Shown: one piece after another, positions 6,298-14,160 of the stretch
Layout: each line of letters opens with the position of its first letter
Position numbering within the stretch: the stretch's first letter is position 1
Source: Acidobacteria subdivision 2 bacterium RH1 MAG20
Lineage (GTDB): Bacteria; Acidobacteriota; Terriglobia; Terriglobales; Acidobacteriaceae
DNA: 28,812 nt
Direction: 5' to 3'
Assembly (NCBI GenBank): GCA_002197545.1
Contig: NFUO01000610.1
Coordinates: 1-28,812 of the forward strand
The notes under the pieces: model-generated
Told to the model about the DNA's origin: nothing
Seen by the model: only the letters and a program-made list of their open reading frames with translations
The model's database searches: none
Translations under genes and position numbers: made by a program

Positions 6298-8895
6298 CTA
6301 CTGAGTGATGACTTGCGAGATGCCGCCGGTAAGGGTAAAGGTGACAGGGCTGGCTGCGATGGGCCCAATAGCAGTGGCTATACTGGCCTCGACCGTAAGG
6401 GTGACGGTGGTTGGGACGGCATTCGTGATTGGATTGCCAGTGACTGTGATGGCCGCATTTACGGAGAGCTCGCCGGCATGGATAGTGACGGGTGATTCGA
6501 TCGTGGCGAAGGTTGTGACGGCGCCGGTAGAGTCCTGAAGCGAGAGCGTGAGTTGAGTGTCGACGAGGGCGCGGTAATTCGTAAAGACGGTGACGTAAGG
6601 ACTGACTGCGGGAGGAGCAGCGCCGGTGGTGGGATTGTATGGAACGGTGGAGGCTCCGGTGACAACGTCGTTGACCACGATGGCGTAAAGTGCCGGATAC
6701 GCCACATTGATGCTTGTGATGAGTAGGGTGGGAGCGACGTAGAACCAGGAGTCGAAGTCGCTCGACCGCTGACCGGTGCCGGAAGGGAGTTGAAGATCCA
6801 TGCGGGTGGTGCCGTCGGCGTTGGTGGCAGCCTGTCCGTAGCTCTGGCCGTCGAGGAAGAGTTGTGTGCTGCCGGCGCGGGAGGATATGGTGTTGCCGAG
6901 GAGGCGGCATCGCACGCGGCCATACTGGCCGAACGCGGCGGCAAAGAGCAGCCCGGCATTGATGGACTGCAGGGTGAGTTGCTGGAGCTGAGGGGCTTTG
7001 AGATAGGGCATCGCCCAGTTGATGGTGGAACCGGTGATGGTGATCGTGGAATCGATGACAAAATAGGTGCGCAGGAAGGTGGATGGGCGCTGCAGGTTGA
7101 AGTCCAGTGCGGCGAAGAAGGGGAGGCGTATGCCTTGCGGGAAGGGATCGAAGATGGACTCGAGTGTAACGATGAACTCCGCGCCGGTGATGACGCTGGT
7201 GGGCGCGTTATCAAGGGTGATGGAAAGTCCGTTGGCAACCCAGACATCCGCGGTGACGAGGGCGTCATTGGTCCAGTTGATGTTGGTGACGTGGAGAGCT
7301 TTAGGCGCAGTTGGAGCGGTGAGTTCGGTGAGTGGAGAGAAGAAGCGGCGGCAGTCCTCAACGACTGGTTGCCGCGAGTTCGCGTCCCAATGGATGCAGG
7401 CGAGCGGCGCGTTGTAGACGACGATGGAGTGGGGCACCTGAAAGCTGTCGCCATTGCCGCCGCAGGGCGGCCAATCGATGAGGCCGGTCGCGGCGCGGGC
7501 GGGGATGGTCCAGTAATCGCCGGATTGATAGGAGCCGCTGCCGAAAGTAACCTGGATGCCGTTTTCAAGCGGGAGCCATGTGCCGACGGACAGCGGAACG
7601 CCGGAGCTGCTTGCCAGAGCCCCAGTCTGATCCCAACGGCGGAGGCGAGGATTGCGGGTGGTGTCGACCAGGACGACGGGCGTGGTCAGCGTGATCGAAG
7701 GGACGGTAGGATCGACGCTCTGTATCTGATAGAGCAGGCCGGGTTGATTGGGCGTTTCGCCGAAGAGAGAGTGGTCGTCGCTGATCTCGACCCATTGATT
7801 TGCCTGGAAGCCGAGGTTGTCATCGGGACCGAGCGATTCGACCGTGACCGTTTGACCGGAGATGCTTTGAATTGCAATAACGACCGACGCATTTTCGCGC
7901 GACCACTTCAGCGTGGCCGTGGTTTCGTCGCCGGGCTGATGGATCTCGACGCGATAGAGCTGGTTTTCGAGGCCCTGGTATCCGGCGGCCGGGATGGGCT
8001 GGCAGGAGCAGTCCGATCCGCCGGGGGCAGTGCTGGCGCTCATGGTGCCGGTACTGGCGGTGGGGGTGTTGGCATACATCGCGACGCAGCAGTCTGGCGG
8101 CGGGGAAGCTGGTACAGGAGTAGTCGGTACGGCTGATGGTGAGGTCGCTGTGGGGTTTTGGGTAATGACGATGGGGATTTTCGAGATGGGATTATCGATG
8201 ATGTTGATTTGCGATTTCTGAAGTGCCAATTTCTGAATATTTGTAGCGGTAGAAGTTGCTTTTATATTCAACGAATCCGCGAGGCGCTGCCTGGCGCCAA
8301 GCAAGGTTCCGCTGAGCAGTGTTCCCCCGGGGCGGGTGCCGGTGATGCCAGTTGCGGGGCCGCCGGGAGCCTGCGTACTTGCAGGCGGCGGAGCGAGACT
8401 GGCAACGACGCGCCACACGGTCTGGAGCCGCGCAGTTGTGTCGGCCTGACCGAGTGCCGGTTCTTGCAGGCAGGGATCGTCGAGTGCGGTGACGAGCCGC
8501 TGCCAGACCTGGAGAAAGACCTGGACAGCGCTGCTGTTGCCCTGTTGCGCGAGTTCGCCGAGCAGGGTGGAATCGGGAACCGAAGGATCGAGCAGGTAGG
8601 GCTGGTTGAGATAGGGAAGATTATCCACAAGATTCTCGCAAACCAAGCCTTCGACATAATAGCGGCCGGCTCCGATGAGAATCTCGTTTGAGGAGACCGT
8701 GATTGAAAAGCCGGCATCGTGCTCGGGCGCGCCGTATGGGCCGATGACGTCGACGGTTTCGTTCTTGCGTAAATAGTTGTTGATCGAGCATTGCTCGTTG
8801 GAGTCGGCATCGAGAGATACGCGTCCCTGCTGCTCCAGTACCGACGTGTATTGCTTCGCTGGGTTGAATCGGATTCGACTGAAGTCGCCCTTCAT
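6298..8895 (-). CDS. DUF6519 domain protein of the eCIS (fibre/baseplate appendage candidate)
   Basis: 865 aa. The N-terminus MKGDFSRIRFNPAKQYTSVL followed by QQGRVSLDADSNEQ is the DUF6519 hallmark found in eCIS and related phage-like clusters. A T/P-rich linker (about residues 245-270, ending in a CC pair) and a second cysteine cluster (SDCSCQP) separate it from long beta-rich regions. The last 120 residues look like Ig-like or bacterial adhesion-type repeats. It is likely a baseplate-attached appendage, perhaps replacing a classical tail fibre. I place the start at ATG 8895, which has AGG 8 nt upstream; a GTG at 8904 would add three residues. No tape-measure-like helical character is present. 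Confidence 0.75.
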   Translation of the reverse strand: MKGDFSRIRFNPAKQYTSVLEQQGRVSLDADSNEQCSINNYLRKNETVDVIGPYGAPEHDAGFSITVSSNEILIGAGRYYVEGLVCENLVDNLPYLNQPYLLDPSVPDSTLLGELAQQGNSSAVQVFLQVWQRLVTALDDPCLQEPALGQADTTARLQTVWRVVASLAPPPASTQAPGGPATGITGTRPGGTLLSGTLLGARQRLADSLNIKATSTATNIQKLALQKSQINIIDNPISKIPIVITQNPTATSPSAVPTTPVPASPPPDCCVAMYANTPTASTGTMSASTAPGGSDCSCQPIPAAGYQGLENQLYRVEIHQPGDETTATLKWSRENASVVIAIQSISGQTVTVESLGPDDNLGFQANQWVEISDDHSLFGETPNQPGLLYQIQSVDPTVPSITLTTPVVLVDTTRNPRLRRWDQTGALASSSGVPLSVGTWLPLENGIQVTFGSGSYQSGDYWTIPARAATGLIDWPPCGGNGDSFQVPHSIVVYNAPLACIHWDANSRQPVVEDCRRFFSPLTELTAPTAPKALHVTNINWTNDALVTADVWVANGLSITLDNAPTSVITGAEFIVTLESIFDPFPQGIRLPFFAALDFNLQRPSTFLRTYFVIDSTITITGSTINWAMPYLKAPQLQQLTLQSINAGLLFAAAFGQYGRVRCRLLGNTISSRAGSTQLFLDGQSYGQAATNADGTTRMDLQLPSGTGQRSSDFDSWFYVAPTLLITSINVAYPALYAIVVNDVVTGASTVPYNPTTGAAPPAVSPYVTVFTNYRALVDTQLTLSLQDSTGAVTTFATIESPVTIHAGELSVNAAITVTGNPITNAVPTTVTLTVEASIATAIGPIAASPVTFTLTGGISQVITQ

Positions 8896-8921
8896 AGCAA
8901 GCACCTGACCATTTCTGTCTG

Positions 8922-8944
8922 CAAATATGAAGACTGCATATTTG
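8922..8944. other. 8-bp stem hairpin in the operon spacer
   Basis: The perfect inverted repeat caaatatg/catatttg with a 7-nt loop lies in the 61-nt spacer between the gpI-like and DUF6519 genes, unusually AT-rich for this region. It is not followed by a U-tract on the transcribed strand, so it is not a standard terminator. It may be an RNA processing or stability element. Confidence 0.4.
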
Positions 8945-8956
8945 AAACTTTAGTAG

Positions 8957-11272
8957 TTACATAAGATCGCTGCCTATTCCAGAAAACGTCTGGGTGCCGC
9001 CGTCCTGGTCGTCGCAGCAATGACGTGGCGGAGTGCCGGAGCCATAGAAAGTTGACGTCAGCCGACGTGTGAGAAGCGGACGCGACGGATGAAGGAAGAT
9101 GCCGCTTTCGAGGCAGACAGGCAGATACTCCGGGGCGCGGAGTTGCACGTTACGTACAGCCTCGGTCTCCTGAATCTGGTAATAGACGCCCATCTGCGAG
9201 TTATTGTCAGCACCGCGCCAGACTGCCATGGGGACGTCACCGCTCAAAAGCGCGTAGGCCGGTTTGCCGTAGCGCAGGGTGATGAATTTGGGCGCAAGTG
9301 CGGCTTCGCTGCTCGCATCCGGTGGGAGACAGAGATAACGCCTCGGTGTGATGGAGTCATTGGGTAGAGAGCAGAAACGGACGCAGCCGGTCTGTCTGCG
9401 ATTGGCCCAAACCGCAGCCGGCCACGGATCGCAGCGCGGACGACGCGCGTAGAAGATCGTGTTCGATGCGAGTGGAAGCGTGCGGGTGTGGACCTTGCCG
9501 ATGAGAGTGCTGTCCTCGATATGAAGGTCAGCTCCGGCGGAGGCGAGATCGGAGGCGGTGTAGGCGACGCAGCAGGGCGACGTGGCGTCGACGATGCTCG
9601 AACAGATACGAGTCGTGCCGCCAGCGTTGGCTGCGATGGGGCCACTGATGGAACGGATGAGGGTGAGGTTTGCCTCAGCCGCGGTCACCTGAATACTGGG
9701 ATCGCCGGGGGAGACAGGATCACCGGCGCGAGTGAGACGGATGCCGGGAACGAGCGTAGAGTCGGCAAGTTGCACAGCGACTGTTTCGCCGGCGATCGAA
9801 AGCTGACCGGCGATCCAAAGGCCGCTGATGAGCAGTTGTCCGGCGGGTTCGACTTCGCCTTCGGGCAGCGGCGCTCCAGGAGTTCCGACAACTTCGATGT
9901 TGCCGCTGAGTGTCACGCAGGACCGGTTCCAGATAACGTCGAATGGACCGACGTTCGTGATCGGTTGCCCGGCAGCAAGAGAGAGGTTGCATCCGGCGGG
10001 AAGCTGAATGGCAGCGTTCTCCGTGAGGTCGATGGTGAAGCATTCAAAGTTCGGCAGGACGATAACGCCGGTAGAGCCAGGCGTGAGAGTGACGAGCTGA
10101 TTCCACTGGGCGATGGCGCTCTCCAGGGTCGGGAACGTGGATGAGCCGATGGTGGCAAAGAAGTCTGCACCAGCAGGGTCAACCCTGGTGAGCGAAGAGG
10201 AACGATCGTAAGGGCCACCCGCGATCTCAGCCGGAAAGCCATAGGAGTAGTTCAGGCGGAGTGACCCAGGCAGGGCGAGATCAGCGGCGAACTGGATGCG
10301 CCCAAGTTCGGGATCGATAGCGATGCGGCCTGCAGGCACGATGCACCAGCTACCCGCATTGCGGTCGGAGAGATTGGCGCACAAGATTTGCGAGCACGGG
10401 ATGGGAATGCCATCGGCGACAAGCAGGATGCTGGCCGATGGGCCATAGAACGCGGATGCACTGGGCGAGCGGAGGCTCTTTGCGAACTCATGGCGATCGA
10501 TGGGTTGAGGCACGTTCATGCGCGTCGCCAGATCGCTGAAAGAGGCGCGAACGGGCGGCTGCGAGAAGAGAGGAATGTTCTGGCCGAGCGGGCTGAACAT
10601 GTAGCGCCCTTCGCCGATCGAGAATGCCGGCGCATTGACGACGGGCTGGCTCTTCCAGCGCCAGAGATGGATGGCAATGCCGGGGATGTTATAGCGGCCG
10701 GGACCGTGCAGGGTGATATCCAGCGGTGCGGGATCGGGATTGGCGGCGATCCGCACCCGCGGCGCGATGCGGCGGACGTCGATGGTCCGGCTCTCGATGT
10801 CGAAGGCTGTGTCGAAACGGTTGAGTGCGCCGCCGCGGCGCAGATCGACGGTGGTGGCGTGGCGTGGTCGCAGGAGCCGCATGCTTTCTGTAGTAATGAG
10901 GTGCCGGAACTCCTCAACAGCGACGGCAGTGCGTCCGGAGACATCGGTAGAGAGCTGTTCGAGAGCGAGCAGAGTGCCCTTGCGGCGGCGGTAGCCGATG
11001 GTGTTGGCTACCTCGGCGCGACTGTCGAAGCTGGCGCTTGCGATCTCGTAGATGGAATTGTAACCAATAAGGTCACCAATATAAGGAATGACCCAGGGCG
11101 CGCAGGTCTCGATGAATTGATCATCGTAAAGCTGCTCGATATTATCTTCGACGACGCCGAGCTGCTGAGCAAGGACGGCGTAGAGCGCCTGGAGCGGATC
11201 GCCGCGCGCGGCGTCGCGGTTGCGATAGACGGTCGGCAGGAGAGCGAAGAGTTGCTCGGCGTTGAGGCTCAT
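8957..11272 (-). CDS. Baseplate protein, phage tail I (gpI/Afp12)-like, with beta-helix-like extension
   Basis: 771 aa. Residues 1-140 resemble gpI-type baseplate proteins: FALLPTVYRNRD, then VLAQQLGVVEDNIEQLYDD, then CAPWVIPYIGDLIGY, and NTIGYRRRKGT with VEEF. From about 330 to 640 the sequence consists of short repeated strands (ITLSG-, LLISGLWI-, LHIEDSTLIGK-type turns) that suggest a right-handed parallel beta-helix. The C-terminus has a CCDD motif. Predicted to join the baseplate to an appendage. The chosen start overlaps the stop of the upstream J-type gene by 4 nt (ATGA); the open frame further upstream is read-through inside that gene. Confidence 0.8.
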   Translation of the reverse strand: MSLNAEQLFALLPTVYRNRDAARGDPLQALYAVLAQQLGVVEDNIEQLYDDQFIETCAPWVIPYIGDLIGYNSIYEIASASFDSRAEVANTIGYRRRKGTLLALEQLSTDVSGRTAVAVEEFRHLITTESMRLLRPRHATTVDLRRGGALNRFDTAFDIESRTIDVRRIAPRVRIAANPDPAPLDITLHGPGRYNIPGIAIHLWRWKSQPVVNAPAFSIGEGRYMFSPLGQNIPLFSQPPVRASFSDLATRMNVPQPIDRHEFAKSLRSPSASAFYGPSASILLVADGIPIPCSQILCANLSDRNAGSWCIVPAGRIAIDPELGRIQFAADLALPGSLRLNYSYGFPAEIAGGPYDRSSSLTRVDPAGADFFATIGSSTFPTLESAIAQWNQLVTLTPGSTGVIVLPNFECFTIDLTENAAIQLPAGCNLSLAAGQPITNVGPFDVIWNRSCVTLSGNIEVVGTPGAPLPEGEVEPAGQLLISGLWIAGQLSIAGETVAVQLADSTLVPGIRLTRAGDPVSPGDPSIQVTAAEANLTLIRSISGPIAANAGGTTRICSSIVDATSPCCVAYTASDLASAGADLHIEDSTLIGKVHTRTLPLASNTIFYARRPRCDPWPAAVWANRRQTGCVRFCSLPNDSITPRRYLCLPPDASSEAALAPKFITLRYGKPAYALLSGDVPMAVWRGADNNSQMGVYYQIQETEAVRNVQLRAPEYLPVCLESGIFLHPSRPLLTRRLTSTFYGSGTPPRHCCDDQDGGTQTFSGIGSDLM

Positions 11273-14160
11273 GACCAACCTCCAATGGTTCCCTGAGAGA
11301 TGGGATCGAGCAGGAGCATCTGCGCACCCTGCGGTGGCGTGGGGCCTGCGGCGCAGAGCATGGCGGGTGCGGGGTCGGTTGCCGGATCTCCACTGGGGTT
11401 GAGCGCCTGGAGTTGCGCGGCGATGACGCCGGGGGTCTGCTGGATGATCTCGATGATCTGGCTTCCGACGACGTTTTGCGCAAGCTGGCGCTGGTCGAAG
11501 GCGAAGGCGTCCTGAAGGTTCTTCCACACCTGCGCGAAAACCTGTCCGGGGTCATAGTTATCCTGATCGACCTTGACTGCGGCGGTGATGCGGAAGAGTA
11601 CGGGCACATAGGGCGCGACAATCAGGGGGATGTAACGGTTACCACTGGACTGGATGGCCCCCACCAGCTTGAGCACAATGGGATCGTTGCTCTCAAGGAT
11701 AGCGCCGTTTTCTCCGCCGATCGAGAGAAAGACTCCACGACGGTTTCCGAACCAGGTCCAGGTGGCAAGTGCCTTGGCGATGCCAGCGAAGTTGATGGCG
11801 AAGTTCTGATAGTCCTCAAGCGAGACGATGCGCCCGATGGTGAGGGTGGGGAGAGGGGCGCTCAAGCGTGCCTCGGTAGAGGAGGCGGGATCGGCGGCTC
11901 CAGAAGCGGGGCTGGGGTTGATGACGGACTTGACGCCCTGTGGGCGATCGAGCGGCTGGGAGAGTTGGCTGGCGTTGATCATGCCGGGGCTGCCGATGCC
12001 CTTACGGTACACGGCGCGGATATTGGACTGGCCGGTAGGCGTGCGTGCACCCTGGAGGCCATTCCCGAATTGCACGATGCGACTTCCCTGGGCGTTGATC
12101 TGCGTGACGAAGACGCGGTCAGCAGGACCGGCGGCAAGGAGATTTGAGACCTCGTGCCATTGGAGGTTGTTGATCCAGACTTCAAGAGTAGATTGTGTTC
12201 CGTTGCCGGTCGCTGCGGTGACGTAGGTGAGTGGCGATTGCTTGAGGGTGAATTGCAAGGCTTTGTTTGTGGCGTCGCCACTGCCGAGGATCTCCTGCAC
12301 GGTTTCGCCGTTGGTGGAGCCGACCGCGTTGGCGTTGACCTTGACGGTGGTCGCGTCGTAGATGCCTGAGAGTGCGGGCTTGAGAGTGAGTGTGGCGACT
12401 TCGCCAGTGACGGAGGGGACGTCCACCAGTGCGGCTTCGCTGACGATGGGATCGTTTTTGTCCGAAGGAAGCAGTTGCATGTTGTCGGAGGCGACGATCA
12501 GTGCGCCTGAAATACCGGAGAGCGTTGTCACCGGCCAAGATGGCAGTCCGGTAATGGTGTCGGTGGCAGACGGAAACGCATCGGCATAGAAGATCTGATT
12601 GTCGGCGACAGGCAGCATGCCGGAAGAGTTGGCGGGGACGAAGATGGTGCTGCCGCCGGCGGCAACTTGCAGGCGCACTCGCTTGCCAGAGATGCCGATG
12701 GGCTGCTGGGAGGTGATCTGCTGGCCGCCGATGATGGCGATGGAATTTCCCTGCACGGGAACGATCATGCCGCTGGCGAGCGGAAAAGTTGTCGTGGCGT
12801 TCCAGTTTGTGATGGGGATGGTAGCGGGTGTCAGCACATCGCTTTGAACATAGGCGGTGGTGGCGCGCGTCTCATTGATGAAGCTGGTAAGGACCGCATC
12901 GATTGTGGTGCCAGGAGAGCCGGTAAGGACGGCAACAGTCGAGAGCGTGAGCTGCGAGGTCTTTGCGCTGAGTGCGTATAGGTTGGGGTTCGATTCTGAG
13001 GCGCTGGTAATTTGAAAGAAGGCGGTATTGTCGGGGCTGGTAAGTACGAGCCACTGGAGTTGACCGGGTGCGTTGCCGGATGGTTCAAGGCCAGTATAGG
13101 AGGCGTCGAGATTGATGACACCGCCTCCGGCGTAGGCGAAGATCCAGTCGGTTGGGCTGCTGTGAAGATAAATTGGAGCCTTGACGATGCTCTCGGCCTC
13201 GCCAACCGGCCCGCCGAGCCTAACCGCATTCATTTTGTAGATTGTCGTTGAGCCAAGCGGATTCCCCGGGATTTGTTGCAACGTATCGGGTGGCAGCAGG
13301 AAAGGGTTGATCGCCTGTGCGCCGAAGAGTGCGGCTTTCTTGCGGAAGATATAGATCGAGACATTCATGGCCGCAGTAGTGAAGGCATTCGCGAGCGGCT
13401 GGTTCCACCAGATCTGCGTGTTGCCGGAGGTGGCATCGATTTGGACGCGCGAGATGTAACGGAAGTCGGCGGGCCCGCTGGGGGAGGGATTGCCGGAGGG
13501 CGCGGAGATGAAGACCAGGGCATCACCGATGTTGAGGTTGTTGGCCGTGCCGGTGATCCAGGTAGAGGTGTCTCCCGCGTTGAACTGCGAGGGAATCTGG
13601 GTCTGGGCAGGCATGGCGTTCAAGGCGATAACAGCGGTGAGGTCGGAGGAGGTCTCGAAGATCTGCGGCTTCTGTCCCGGGCCGGGTATGCTTTGAACGC
13701 GCGTTCCATAAGGGATGAGCACATTGTCGGGTGAGCCCGCGGCGCTCGATAGAGTAAAGGCAAGGATGGCCGAGGCAGAGACGCCGGGAGATGGGACATA
13801 GCCGATGAGGCGCGCAAGCTCGAAGACGGAGCGCTGGTCGACGGCGGTGCGCAGGAAGGCCTCGTTGGCGAAGCGCTCCTGGTAAAAGGTGAGGATGTCG
13901 AGGGCAACGGCCCAGGTGTCGAGGAGCGCAATCGAAAAGTCGGAGGAGGCATGCGTGCGCAGGGCGGCGAGCGGCGGAAAAGCCGGATCAGAGAGTGCAG
14001 CGAGCATGCTGGCGTAGAACGTGGAGTAAGTACCGGCACGATAGGCAATGGCCGAGAGGGCAGGCCGATTGGCGATAGCCTGCGGCGTCTCCTGCATAAG
14101 CCCCTGGCAGCAGCCGCAGGGTTGTACGTTGGAGTCGGGAAGTGTGCAGGCTCCGCTCAT
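11269..14160 (-). CDS. Putative baseplate assembly protein (baseplate J/Afp11-like), second copy
   Basis: 963 aa. The N-terminus has a cysteine cluster (C14-x-C16-C17 in QPCGCCQG), then IANRPALSAIAYRAGTY, then LLDTWAVALDILTFYQERFANEAFLRTA, features of the TIGR02243-type baseplate assembly proteins of eCIS-like loci. The C-terminal part (LTIGRIVSLEDYQNFA, then IAKALATWTW, then VAPYVPVLFRITAAVKVD) matches the gpJ/gp47-type wedge domain. The middle is beta-rich and probably an insertion on the wedge. Start and stop both overlap neighbours by 4 nt, and GGTGG lies just upstream of the ATG. It differs clearly from the other J-type gene at 14157-16622. Confidence 0.85.
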   Translation of the reverse strand: MSGACTLPDSNVQPCGCCQGLMQETPQAIANRPALSAIAYRAGTYSTFYASMLAALSDPAFPPLAALRTHASSDFSIALLDTWAVALDILTFYQERFANEAFLRTAVDQRSVFELARLIGYVPSPGVSASAILAFTLSSAAGSPDNVLIPYGTRVQSIPGPGQKPQIFETSSDLTAVIALNAMPAQTQIPSQFNAGDTSTWITGTANNLNIGDALVFISAPSGNPSPSGPADFRYISRVQIDATSGNTQIWWNQPLANAFTTAAMNVSIYIFRKKAALFGAQAINPFLLPPDTLQQIPGNPLGSTTIYKMNAVRLGGPVGEAESIVKAPIYLHSSPTDWIFAYAGGGVINLDASYTGLEPSGNAPGQLQWLVLTSPDNTAFFQITSASESNPNLYALSAKTSQLTLSTVAVLTGSPGTTIDAVLTSFINETRATTAYVQSDVLTPATIPITNWNATTTFPLASGMIVPVQGNSIAIIGGQQITSQQPIGISGKRVRLQVAAGGSTIFVPANSSGMLPVADNQIFYADAFPSATDTITGLPSWPVTTLSGISGALIVASDNMQLLPSDKNDPIVSEAALVDVPSVTGEVATLTLKPALSGIYDATTVKVNANAVGSTNGETVQEILGSGDATNKALQFTLKQSPLTYVTAATGNGTQSTLEVWINNLQWHEVSNLLAAGPADRVFVTQINAQGSRIVQFGNGLQGARTPTGQSNIRAVYRKGIGSPGMINASQLSQPLDRPQGVKSVINPSPASGAADPASSTEARLSAPLPTLTIGRIVSLEDYQNFAINFAGIAKALATWTWFGNRRGVFLSIGGENGAILESNDPIVLKLVGAIQSSGNRYIPLIVAPYVPVLFRITAAVKVDQDNYDPGQVFAQVWKNLQDAFAFDQRQLAQNVVGSQIIEIIQQTPGVIAAQLQALNPSGDPATDPAPAMLCAAGPTPPQGAQMLLLDPISQGTIGGWS

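Noticed and set aside
6278..6910. N-terminal extension of the DUF6734-like frame
   Set aside because: The frame is open, but this part overlaps the DUF6519 gene, is H/R/S-rich and precedes the family's normal MRAVWSFW start.
6790..8136. 448-aa plus-strand ORF antisense to the DUF6519 gene
   Set aside because: It lies wholly opposite a gene with recognisable domains. It is rich in G, R, D and E, as expected from GC-rich antisense frames, and has no family signature.
10388..11296. 302-aa plus-strand ORF opposite the gpI-like gene
   Set aside because: Antisense to a gene with clear gpI-type motifs; no signature and no SD.
11273..11527. N-terminal extension of the gpI-like frame
   Set aside because: It lies inside the J-type gene; the ATG at 11272 with a 4-nt overlap fits the operon's pattern and the family start.
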